Positions 34,076-46,000 of a DNA stretch of 64,000 bases are shown one piece after another. The translations under genes and the position numbers were made by a program. This DNA comes from Gorsachius magnificus. Taxonomy: Eukaryota; Chordata; Aves; Pelecaniformes; Ardeidae. The stretch is from positions 57,002,801 through 57,066,800 of the forward strand of contig CM067109.1 of NCBI GenBank assembly GCA_034008185.1, in the 5' to 3' direction. Below the pieces are notes generated by a model. That model saw only the letters and a program-made list of their open reading frames with translations, had not been told where the DNA came from and ran no database searches. Position 1 is the stretch's first letter. Every line of letters begins with the position of its first letter.

Positions 34076-35476
34076 CATAGAATCATAGAATCACTGAATC
34101 ATTAAGGTTAGAAAAGACCTCCAAGGTCATCAAGTACAACTGTCAACCCAACACAGCCGTGCCCACTAAACCACATCCTGAAGTTCCAAGTCCACACGTT
34201 TTTTTAACACCTCCAGGGATGGGGACTCCACCACCTCTCTGAGCAGCCTTTTCCAATGCTTGACCACTCTTTCAGTGAAGAATTTTTTCCTCATGTCCAA
34301 TCGAGACCTTCCCTGAAACAACTTGAGGCCATTTCCTCTCGTCCTATCCCTTGTTACTTGGGGGAAGAGGCCAACCCCCACCTCACTACAGCCTCCAGTC
34401 AGGCAGTTGTAGAGGGTGATGAGGCCTCCCCTCAGCCTCCTCTTCTCCAGGATAAACAACCCCAGTTCCCTCAGCTGCTCCTCATAAAACTTGTGCTCCA
34501 GACCCCTCACCAGCTTTGTTACCCTTCTCTGGACATGCTCCAGCACCTCAATATCTTTCTTGTACAGAGACAATCTTGTTCAGATTGCTGAACACAGCAA
34601 TCAAGGTGCAGCCACACCAATGCCAAATACAGGGACACGATCAGTTCCCTAATCCTGCTGGCCACACTATTTCTGATACAAACCAGGATGCTCTTGGCCT
34701 TCTTGGCTACCTGGGCACACTGCTGGCTCATATTCAGCTGGATGTCAACCAGCACTCCCAGGACTTTCCTGCTGAGCAGCTTTCCAGCCACTCTTCCCCA
34801 AGCCTGTAGCATTGCATGGGGTTGTTGTGACACAAGTCCAGGACCTGGCACTTGGCCTTGTTAAACCTCATATAATTGGCTTCAGCCCATCAATCCAGCC
34901 TGTCCAGATCCCTCTGTAGAGCCTTCCTACTGCAAACTTACTGAGGGCACACTTGATCCCTGTATCCAGATCATTGATAAAGGTATTACAACAGAACTGG
35001 CCCCAGAACTGAGCCCTGGGGAGCATCACTTGTGACCAGCCACCAACTGGATTTAAGTCCATTCACCAGAACTCTCTGGGCTTGGCCATACAGCCAGTTT
35101 TTTACCCAAAATAGTACACCTGTCTAAGCCATGAGCCGCCAGCTTCTCTAGGAGAATGCTGTGGGAGAAAGTGTCAAAGGCCTTGCTGAAGTCCAGGTAG
35201 ACAACATCCATAGCTTTTCCCTGATCCACTAGGTGGGTCACCTGCTCATAGAAGGAGATCGGGTTGGTCAGGCAGGACCTGCCTTTCATGAACCCATGCT
35301 GGGTGGGCCTGATCCCCTGGTTGTCCTGCACATGGCTGGTGAGCACACTCAGGATGAACTGCTCCATAACCTTCTCCGGCACCAAGGTCAGGCTGACAGG
35401 CCTGTAGTTCCCCAGGTCCTCCTTCTGACCCTTCTTGTAGATGGGCGTTGCATTGTTGTATACATCCACGTGCTTC
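34076..35476 (-). mobile_element. CR1 LINE with reverse transcriptase, 1.4 kb
   Basis: The longest CR1 copy here. The 3' tail starts at 34076 (CATAGAATCATAGAATCA, plus sense). The minus-strand reading from 35469 to 35053 keeps RT blocks YRPVSL, QHGFMKGRSCL and VVYLDFSKAFDTFSHSILL. The F-A-D-D catalytic box is deleted (the reading passes from SKFAV to GRLYRG near 34935). The C-terminal part at 34573-34166 reads [20 protein letters not shown] and EQLRELGLF. The 5' end is truncated at about 35476. It is defective: catalytic loss plus frameshifts. Confidence 0.95.
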
Positions 35477-37734
35477 TAAAGAAGAAATTACTATCTCAGG
35501 AAGACAAAGAATGCTAACTGTCATGTATTTGCTATCGGCACACCTGGAAAATAAACTCTTACCTACAGGATACTGTTGTAAGTTCCTTTTTACTATGTAT
35601 TTGGAGATGGATCCAGAATGGGGAGAAAACAGGAGAAAACAAAAATTCTGTGGGGCTTGGAAGCAAAGCTACATCTAGACTCAGATTTAGGTTTCTCAGA
35701 GGCTGTTTTGGGGCCTTCTGTAATAAGCTAGTTAAAGTCTGCATTGTAAACAATATAGAAAGAGGGGAAGTGTGTAAAGGTGAGTCTGCATAGCGCCTAC
35801 CATGTATGTCAAGCACAAAGAGCAGGAAAATCATGTGCATTTCTCATTTTCATATCCCTCGTTTTCTTCCTTCACAAACGTAGATGTGATGTCCTAATCC
35901 TGTTGGAGCACCCTAGTAAGAGGGCTAGAAGAGTGGTGAATCAAAAACAACAGGAGAAACAGCTGATGCTTCTGTTTTTGTAAAATATTCTCTTGCAAAA
36001 GATGAATGCCCACTTGAGAGCCAGATCTTACATGTTGTTTGCTCAGCAATTACATAGGGCAGCAGGGGGAAAGATTATAACTAATCAGGTACATCTGAAA
36101 GTTACTACCCACCTAACTCTAACCTAGGCATTTGATTTCAATAGAGGTTAGGTACAAAAGGCCAAGGTATGTGAAGGTTTTTAGTACTGGCCTTGTTTGT
36201 CTTCCTTTAAAATCAATGGATCTCCAATAAAGGCTTCAACAGGATCAGTTGTGGGCCACAACAAGTGCTTTTGAAAATCTTAACTTAAATGTTAATTTCA
36301 GCAACTAATAGCTGAAGAGTGTCATAGCTGGAGAAAATACTATTTTTAAGAGAATGATTGGATTTTAATGATAGTGTTGTTTTAGCTGTGGTGATCTAAG
36401 GACAGATAGGAGACAAAGTATATATAGAAATGGTGTCTCTAATTAGCTAGGTAATTTAGCAGAAAAAATACACAAACTTTTAAGCACATGAGCCTTTCAT
36501 GAGATTATTTTAATAATAGAAGATTTAGAAGAGTAGATGTTAACTGTTAGAGGATTACACAATATATTTAGGGGGCAAAAGAAAGTTTTCAGCCACATGA
36601 AGTCTAACAAAAAAGTAGCAAATTCCTGCTAAAATAATTTAAAACAGCACTTGGGATGTGTTTTCATCATGTGTTCAAATGTATTGATTGACTGTGCTAC
36701 TTCTGGGGCATGTATTCCTTATATGTGTGACTGTGGGTTTAGATAATCTTTGTTTTGGCATGAGGATGGTGAAATTAAGTTACTAATTGCATTAATCCAC
36801 TGGACAGATTTCAGAGAGAAAGGCTAAATGAAAAGAAAATTTCTGGAACGTGGAATGCCATGAGAGAGAACTTAAGGCTGTTATCCATCTTGGAGCAAAA
36901 GATATTTATAATTAGCACCCGTGAAACTGGGAAGTCAGCAGAGGTTTGGGAAAGACTGTAAAAGTTCATAAAATAAACATGTCTTGACTGAATTGGTGTG
37001 CTTGGATTCAGCAGAAGTGTGAATTTTGTTTAACAGGCTTATCTTTTTTGTATGTCTTCCTTGAAAATCAGGTTGGCAGGTAGAAATAGAATTCTATTTT
37101 TGAGGGAATACTGCATAGGATTAGAATATGATTATCTTATTCTTCCTCTAGATTTCCAGTGAAGAGTCAGTTGCTAAAGGCACTGTAGTTGCATATTTCC
37201 TCCCATTGTTATTTCATAGGTTTAATTTCTCTTTAATGTATTTAAAGCTTAATCACATCAATATTCTTGCTGATATATCAATTTATTGATCTTTCAGTTC
37301 TGTTTTATTAATGACAGACAATGAAATCATTGATGGTACAAGCTGGTATGATAAATAAGCATGTAATATGAGTAAAAATTAAGCAATTTTAAGGCTCATG
37401 AATTATAGTAACTACTATTTAAAAAGATTCATTGTCATTGAATTTCCTGAAATATTTCATGTTTTAATCTAGTGGAAACAGTAAATTATTTAGTTTCTTA
37501 ATTCTGTTCTGGTCGGCTATGCTGCTATAAGGGTCTACTATTGCCATGAGAATAAATATATTGATTTTAGCCATAAACAGTATGTGTAACTTGTGATCAC
37601 TATCAATTCAGTGAATTGGGTATTTTCATTATCCTAAAGAAGCTAGATAACCTATGGTTCACAGTTTCTTTGGTGTTTGCTGACTACCTGCAGCAGCCTA
37701 ACCTAAAAGTGGCAGAGCTGAAGGGGGGCTGAAG
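35477..37734. other. About 2.3 kb, no feature seen
   Basis: AT-rich unique sequence with no coding, repeat or structural signal that I can support. Confidence 0.6.
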
Positions 37735-38658
37735 AGCAGACCTCAAGGGGTTGTAGTGAAGCGGGCTGCATCTGACTGGCAACTGGGCACCATCACTGCT
37801 CCTCAGGACTCAATTCTAGGGCCAGTTCTGTTCAACATATTTATCAACTATCTGGATGCAGGAGTTGAAAGCACCGTTAGTAAGTTTGGTGTCAATACCA
37901 AACTGGGAGGTGCCGTTGACTCTCCTGAGGGACAAGAGACCTTGCAGAGGGTTCTGCATAGCTTAGAGCATTGGGCAATCATCAAGTCATGAAAAGGAGC
38001 AAATCCAAGTGCCAGATTCTGCCCCTGGGGTGGAGCAACGCTGGGCACAAGTATAAATTAGGAGAGGAGTGTCTGGAGAGCAGCCCTGCAGAAAGGGACC
38101 TGGGGGTGCTGGTCGGCAGCAGGCTCAGGGTGAGCCAGCAGTGTGCCCTGGCAGCCAGGGGGGCAACCCGAACCCTGGGAGGCATCAAACACAGCATCAC
38201 CAGCTGGTCAAAAGAGGGGATTGTCCCACTGGATCCAGTGTTGGTGTGGCCTCACCGGGAGTGCTGTGTGCAGTTCTGGGCCCCACGATTTAAGAAGGGT
38301 GTGAAGATCCTTTAACGTGTCCAGAGGAGGGCAGCAAAGCAGATGGAAGGGTGGGAAGGCATGTCCTGTGAGGAGCAGCTGAGGACGCTGGGCTTGTCTG
38401 GTTTGGAGAAAAGGCGGCTGATGGACAGCTCTCTGCAGCTTCCTGAGGAAGGGAAATGGAGAGGGAGGTGCTGAGCTCTTCTCCCTGGGATCCAGTGATA
38501 GACTGTGCCATCTCCATCATTGAAGGCTTTCAAGCCCCAACTGGATAAAGGCCTGAGCAACCTGATCTGAGCTATGAAGTGGCCTTGCTCTGGGCAGGAG
38601 GTTGCACTAAGAGACCTCGTGTGGTTCCTTCCAAACTGAATCTCCTATGACCTTGTGA
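37735..38658 (+). mobile_element. CR1 LINE, older subfamily, 5'-truncated
   Basis: Starts inside the RT, reading KRAASDWQLGTITAPQDS then ILGPVLFNIFINYLDAGV. The FADD equivalent is degraded (SKFGVNTKLGG). It continues with KCQILPLGW and CLESSPAERDLGVLVGSRLR to the 3' UTR. It ends at about 38658 (CTATGACCTTGTGACTG) without the perfect ATTCTATG repeat, which suggests another CR1 subfamily from that of the 34 kb copy. Confidence 0.92.
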
Positions 38659-40021
38659 CTGCTATGAAATCCCTGCAGTAGCAGAGCATCTTTCCTGAGA
38701 CAACTTAGGTTTCATTCAGTAGCAAAATCTTGGAGTGTCTCCCTAAGGCCCTATCTGAATGCGTCCTTTGTCCCTACTCCTAGGTGAGAAAGTCTTACTT
38801 TTTCATTGGGAAAAGGGACAGAATAGGATAGCAAAGAAGACTGAAGACTTGCTAGGCTTCCCATCTTTTCTCTTCCATTTTATTGTGACTCAGGGAATTT
38901 GAGCTGCCACATTTTCTCTTAAAACTTCGGGGTAGTTGATTTACTTGTGGCTACATTGCGAGGAAGCTTTAAGCCAGTTTTCCTCCTCCTTCTTTCCTAC
39001 AAAAAAAGAGCTGGCAAATAGGCTTACTCAGTCCTGTGAATTCAGGGCTGGCAGAAGAGGAATGTTCTGGTCTACAGCAATGTGTCTTGGGGCTTTTTGT
39101 GTCTTTTTTTTCCTGTCCTGGAATGGGGATGAAGGCACAACTTGATCTTTTAACTTTTCTGAAGCCAAAATGAAGGTTTGAGGATTTCTATGAGCTGTTT
39201 CCCCACTAACTGGGTAGAAGGGAAGAATGTAAATGTGGACTGGTGCTGGGGAATTGAGAATAAGAGGCCTTTTTGTCCTTTCCTCTTTTCCTAGGAAAAT
39301 TTGGGGTCTTTGGCTCTTGCTCTCTGTGCATTACTAAGTCTGATGTTATTTGCAATGTCACTAAGTTTTACAGGTAATGCTTTGCTGCAGTTGCAATCCC
39401 AGAGAGCAATACGTGACATTATAATTTATATTAAAGCTAGGACAACGCTAAGTGAAAGGCTGAAAAAGCACAAGTAGCTTGACTCTTTTGTCTGAACTGG
39501 AGTATTACAATCATATAATCATATTGGAAACATAATGCTGCATTTGAAATCCATTTAGGAGTGAAATGAGAGGGAAGGACACAGGACAACCTGCTATCTG
39601 ACACTGACACCCAGTTCCTGCATCATGGAGGTAAGTCCTGATGGATATTCTCATTTGCAAGAAAACTGCCAGGAATTCTTTCTTTGAGGAGTTGTCTCCT
39701 AAAAAGGGGAAATCACACGTACATATTTTGCTTCTGTAGATTAACTGTTATAGAAACATCTTTATGTAAACGCTTTTTATCCAGAAGGGTTTTTATTGTC
39801 TCAAGGCAAAGATTATTTTTTTTGCTGTAGTAGAAATTAGTTTCTCAGAGCCTCATCTGAGGGTATTAGAAGGTAGCCACATGTTCTTAGCTCTACATCC
39901 CTTGGGATCTGATGTTTTTGTGAATTATTTCAGTTCTCAAAGCGCACATCTTTCTAGGGGTTATTCATGTACTGGCCAGTCCTGCCCTCTGTAATTTGAC
40001 AAACAAGGCACAAAGTCATCA
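38659..40021. other. About 1.4 kb, no feature seen
   Basis: Unique sequence with no supported gene. The small open frame 38936-39145 shows no family resemblance. Confidence 0.55.
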
Positions 40022-40084
40022 TGATGACTCGATGATCTTAAAGGTCTTTTCCAACCTAAATCATTCTCTGATTCTATGATTCTA
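40022..40084 (+). mobile_element. CR1 3'-tail fragment, very short
   Basis: About 60 bp with the CR1 ending: GATCTTAAAGGTCTTTTCCA then ACCTAAATCATTCTCTGATT and CTATGATTCTA. This is an extreme 5' truncation that keeps little more than the RT recognition tail. Confidence 0.88.
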
Positions 40085-43000
40085 AAATGGAACAGCAACT
40101 GACAGCTGAAGATGCTTCGTGGAATCATACCTTTTGGAATATGCTTGTGCTTAGCGACATAGTGGTGATGAATGGAGAATGAGAAGCCAGTAACAGGATA
40201 CGAATTAATGGGAGAGAGACCTGTGTATGGTTTGTTCAAATCCATGTCTTCTACTCTATTCTACCTCTCCAGAAGTCAAGGTCTGTCATCAGCATTGAAA
40301 ATCTGTGCAAAATTAGTAGAATGAGAATTAGCAGAATTCTGCGTCAGCCAGCAGATGCCATATGAATTTGATGGATAAAACCATCTTAGAAGAAGTCCAA
40401 AGAGCAGTTATTCAAACTGGAGAAGTTTGAAAGGAGAATTTTTAAATGGGACCAAGAAAATGCAAAGAGGAAGTGTATTGCTAAAATTATAAGCTTTATT
40501 TAACTAAAATTTCACTGTCTCTTCCTATACACAAATGATGGCAACACTTTTAAGAAATTACTGTTCTATCCAAGCTATTCTCATATGGAGGACAAATTCG
40601 ACATTTGGATAAAGAAGCAGGGCCAAATTCTCATTTTAGGCCTATGTGTTATGTATTTTGCTATGACTTTTTTTTAAGTTAGAAGAGTGGAAAAAAAAGT
40701 TACAAGTAAATACTCATCCTAGCTGTAGTTTTCACTTAAAATAAACACTGAAGATAGGAGAGGTTATTTATTTAACCTATAGCAACAAGTACTCATAATC
40801 TGGCTTAACAACTCTTTTGTTGTCTTATGTTAATGAACATGAGCAGTTGGAACTGTTCCTGTTAAACTGGGAAATAATAATGGCAGTGTAACCACTCAAA
40901 ACTTAGCTAAGGGGACATAAACATGTTTCCAACTAGAACTGTTACACTGTCTCCTACTCTGTCCCCTAGTCTTTGCAGCTACCAGAGAAGGACTTTTACC
41001 CCTGGGCGTCCCAGAGTCCTGGTTGTGCTGACAGACCATGCAGGAACAGCTCTTCCAGAAGAGATGTAGGCAGGGAGCACATCTCAAAGCCACCTCTGTG
41101 TCCATTCTCCCCACTCCATTCTGTTCCATTGGACTCTTCCTGTTTCATGTTTCATCACAAACAGAAATTAAAGTGTCTGTCGCAATGGCACACAAAGCAG
41201 AGAACCCACACAGGTGTGTGAGTTGGGTAGACAGCAAAACACATTTTTGCTTTGTAAACTGAGTTTGCCCAATCTGGGCTTCTTTGGGCTAGCAAATCCT
41301 GATCCTACTGCTAGTTACTCTTTTACTCTAGAAAAAAACCTGTGCTTTAAAACCTCAAGCTTTTCTCTCCAAGGGATACACTAGGGTTTTTAAGCCACAT
41401 TTTTGTTACACAGTGCAGGAGGCGCAGGCCAAAGCAAATCAGTTGTGAAAGACTTACCTCCTTCTTTGTGTTTCCCCATTGCTTTTCCCCCTGATTCAAG
41501 AGGAGTTGAAGGAAAGTGGTTGCTACCTCAGTAACCTATTTTTAAAACAACTGAAGAGTAGTTTTTAATTTGCTGGGAAAACTATAACAAAGGAGCAAGC
41601 CTTAAAAACGTTTCTTCAGCTTGAAGTGTGGTGTGGCTGTAAAGGCCTCTTCATTGTTCTGATGGTTTACTGGGTCATGCCTGACCTTTTCAAGGTCTTG
41701 CAGATACGTTAGCTGGAGCTTCAAGTACAATTAGAAACAATTAAGCACTTACTAAAAGTATGAATTATCTGATAATAGGACTCATCTGAAGTCCCAGACC
41801 ACAGGAATGTGAACTGAGACTTTTTATATGGGTCACCATAACCTCACTGCAGGCGTCTTGGATACCACTAGCATATATGTTAATAATTATTTTGACATCT
41901 GGCAATAGTGACAAATAAAACTTTCAAAATGCTGGTGTCTGCTATTCTTAACAGCTGCATCAAGTAGTCTGATAGGTCTGGAATATCTCTCCCAGTGATC
42001 TCTGTGAGTCCTGATGTTTCTCCTGAGCTGCTGGCTGAGGATACACACCTTTTCTTGCTGCTCCGTGCGCAAAGAGCTTCATGGACTCTTGCATGGGAGC
42101 AGGCTTGACAGTGCAAAAGCATGAGCAGCAGGCAGGCATGCTGCAGTAATACTGGGATGGTACCCTTCATGGCACATAAAACAGAGCAGAGCTGCTGAGA
42201 TCTGCCTCTGAGTAGGAAAAAAGAAGTGTTGTAGCCTGGCTACCTTTGTTTTTCTGGAGCAATTCTTTTACGTGGGTGACGTGTTCTTGCAACCAAGGAT
42301 TGTGCAGCACGGACCTATTCTTTCAGTGCATGTCGATAACTCAGGTTTTGTGGAGGAAATTCAGCAGGAGGAACTCCTCTGCCTGGTGGGGCATGGGCCC
42401 ACAGTACATCCCCTGCCTGGCTGAGCAGGCAGCTCTGCACTCCCAGGCATACGATAGTCACATGGGGTGTTTGATAGAGACTGCGACTCTAGAAAAGCGG
42501 TATTTTATGAAGCTGCATCTTCTGGGATGCTTCACGAGTTTGGACAGTAGGAACCTGAATTTCCACTTGCTGCACAGGCTAAGCTTCGTGTATGAAAAAG
42601 CTAGGGTTTTCTGCTTCTTTCTTCTTTGGTTCATCTATGTACTTCTTTTGTCATCTATGGAAGACTAATGTTACCTTCAGATCTTTCAAAAGATTTCCAC
42701 GTAGATTGTCCTAATATTTTCAGAGGGTTTCTCATGACCTACTAATAAATTTCTAATGACACATTTTGCCCATATTGTGGCCTCTAAATGTAGGAAGAAT
42801 TATTTCCAAGAAACTCTGTCTGCTGAACCTTTTCTTATTTTTTTTTGCAAGAATTTCTTTTCTGTCTGGGACACAGGAATCTAAATTGTCTCATGTACTG
42901 GCCCAAGTGGCAGAGCAAACCATGAGAAGTGGCTGTTCTTTGTAGGAAATAAATCCATAATTGATCCTGATTATAGTATCCAACTGTGGAAGCTACCCAA

Positions 43001-46000
43001 GAAGAAAGACATGTGGCTCCCAGCCTGGAGATAACAGCCTAGTGGCTGCGAATTCTAGGTTTTGAGTGGAGACTTGAGCTTCAAGAAGAAAAAAAACTCT
43101 TGGGGACCTAGTTACAGAGTGGACTAGTATGAGAGAAACAAGAGCACACAGATGAACTTCCTTGACGACATTTTCTCTACCATTGGAGAGTGTATGGGAG
43201 CAAATTTTCTGACAGTTTATCGTAATGCCTGCTTTGCTGCAAGGACCTTATCCTGTGGTTCATCGTTCAGGATGTACATGTGCTAGTTTGCTCTAAGATG
43301 GGGCAAGGGAGACTTGGGCAGAGCTGGCAGCATATTCCAATCCCAAGATCTTTACAAGCAGGCAACACAAAGAGGTGTTGTACCACGAGTGATTTCTCCC
43401 ACCCCGCGGAATCCCAGGAGGTCAGTGCGTGCCTTTATGCCCTGTGCGAGGGTGGGAGAAGCACATCATCAGCTGATGCTTCAGTAAGACTGCAGTGGCA
43501 GGGTGTGCACTACACATTTTGGTTTTGTACATAATTTGCCACCGAAAAACAGCAACTATAATCAGGACCACAAGGACGAGGGCCATGGAATGAGGGCACA
43601 GCCATGCCCTTCCATAGGCTGCTGGCCCTGCACAGGCTGGATAAAAGCTGGTCCTTGGCAGGCTGAGCTCCAGGCTGTGGTTCTCTCCCTGGAGCAGGTG
43701 CCAGGGACTGCAGACGCAATCACGGCTGTGGCAAGAGCTCTTACTGAGTTTAGATGTAGGTCTTGTGTAGCTCTGCCTTGGTCTGACTCTGAGTAGGTGG
43801 ATGGGTTTACATCCTTGATCAGTCTCTGGTCTGCCGGAGAGGAAAACATTCCTATTTGTATACCATAATTATAGGAGACAGCCAGGTCTGTAGCTGAATC
43901 CTCCTCTTTGTTCTCTGCACTTTTTAGTTGGAGTAGAAAAACAGGCCTTTTGATATTACCCCCCAAGATACACTCTGTGACAGAAGAGTTCACCAGTTTC
44001 TCTTAATGCTTCAACGGCTGTTTTAGTTACTGCGTGGACCCCTTTGCTCCTTTTCTTGTGCGTCTGTATTTAAATTACAGGGGAACAGATAATCCATACC
44101 CTCTGATACAAGGTTAATGCCTAAAAATACTCCGCACCCAAAAAATTATCAAAGACAGAGAACACAAGTTACCTGTATTCTTAATGGACAAAAAAAGGTT
44201 ACTTAGCTAAAAAGGAGAAGACTCTGGAACAGTGTGAGATCTCCACCTCTCCCCACTTGCCCTGTTGGTATGGGAGACGTAGCTGATGGCGCTGTCAGGT
44301 CACCTATCGAAGACCAAGTGTTTGAACAGTTAATTGAAGAAATATCATGAGTTTTCTTAACTTGTTTGTTGATATTGCTGTTAAGGAAAAAGAAAATCAC
44401 AAATCTGGATGCCCTTTCAGTTAATATTAACCATCTGTCTGATTTGGTCTATTTCTTTTCTGGCAGGACTTTTACTTTTGTGGTTCTTTTTCTTTTCTTT
44501 CTGATTACGAAGCAATCCCCAGCGGCATGTTAGAAATCACCACTATAAACGCTAACAATTGTTCTGGGGTTAGCTTCAAAGGCTTGTAAAACCCACAACG
44601 TTAAATCTGTGTCTGAAGCTGGTGTAGTCACTGGCTCCAAATGACTAGTTTGTGTGCAAGTTGTCCTCAGTTGTGAACACCCTGCTAATTCTTTGAACAC
44701 AGGAATTCTTGTCAAATGCAAATCAAAACTCAGTCTTTGGGACACCACTGCTAAGGGGGAGGGGAGTTTGTCAAGGACCCGGCTGAAGATCCATGACCAC
44801 AACTAGTGGAGGTTGGAGGAGGGCAGAGGTTCTTTGTACCAATAAATGGTTGCCCTGAAGATAAGCAGTGGCAGTAATGGTAAATGGCTGGCCTGGATTG
44901 GCAGGCAAAAGGAAAAATGTGAAAGGCTCTCCTGCAGATGGATTAGTGCTCCTGCCTAAAAGACCTGGCTTCTTTTGCTTGCTATTCTGCCCGCCTTGGT
45001 TTCATGGGGGCTTGCCATCTTTTATGTCCGATTGGATGAGTCTAGAGTTTGACCCATTGCCTCTTACGTGCACTTTTTGGTCACAAAGAAAACTTAAACA
45101 GTGTTTACAGGAACCAGAGCTGGGTTTAAGTTTGCATCCCAGTGAACTAGCAGCTGTTTTGCCTACAGCTGAAGTGGTACTCTGAATGTGAATCTCTATA
45201 CTCTATACTAGAGAAAGGAGGAGAATTTTTAATCTAGTGCTATGGGATTTTTTAAGGTAATGTGAATTTTAAACTTATTTAGGAAAAAATGCACACTGAG
45301 GTAAAGAAAATAACCTATTCACACAATAATTCATTTAAAAAATAGTGGTTTGTTTCTGTTCTGAAACTAGAAATCTTTATCCTCTGCTGTGAAGTCAAGG
45401 ATGAGCTGAGGTAAGAGGCCTTTCATAACCATTATGGGTTTATTCCCTATTTGTCCTTTGGATCTTTCTCCAAGGCAATTCCCAACCAAGCTGCTCAGAG
45501 CATGATTTTTAAGCACAGGTTGTCTATGTTAGGACATCTGTTGTTTTTTGCCACCTTTTCAGTATCACCTGCACTGGATGCCAGAAAAGATAAGCATCTT
45601 TGTTGCTGTGTTTGGATGTTCTAGTGGCTGGCTGAAGTTTTTTGGTGCTACCGAGACTACCTTTGTATTTCTAGTGTCAAATAGCAGTGAACAAAGTAGA
45701 ATAAAATGTAACATTCTCTTTGTTCCCCACATAATCTTCAAGGACACACATCTTTTCAGTTTGCAGCATCTCTCGGTGACTGAAGTCCTTTGCCTGTTTC
45801 CACTAATATCAAGGGAAAGTCTACTTCTTCATTCAATGGGAGCATAGCTGAGACATTAAGTGCAGCATTTTTGAAACTAATGTCTCATCCTGTTTTGTTT
45901 TGCCTTTTGACTTTTTCCTCCTTATGTCTATTGTAGAAATTAACTAAGTATTAATATTGTACCATTCTCTAGCCTTTTACTATGTTCATTTTCTATTTAC

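Noticed and set aside
35233..35524. Frames of 92-94 codons on both strands around the CR1 start
   Set aside because: Alternative-frame shadows of the CR1 reverse transcriptase.
42246..42668. 140-codon plus-strand frame
   Set aside because: No ATG-led start of good context, no family, and mixed hydrophobic composition; probably chance.
43503..43993. Plus frame with WQAELQAVVLSLEQVPG, which faintly recalls a retroviral RNase H segment
   Set aside because: Only one motif-sized resemblance; no neighbouring polymerase, integrase or LTR sequence, so too weak to call an ERV fragment.
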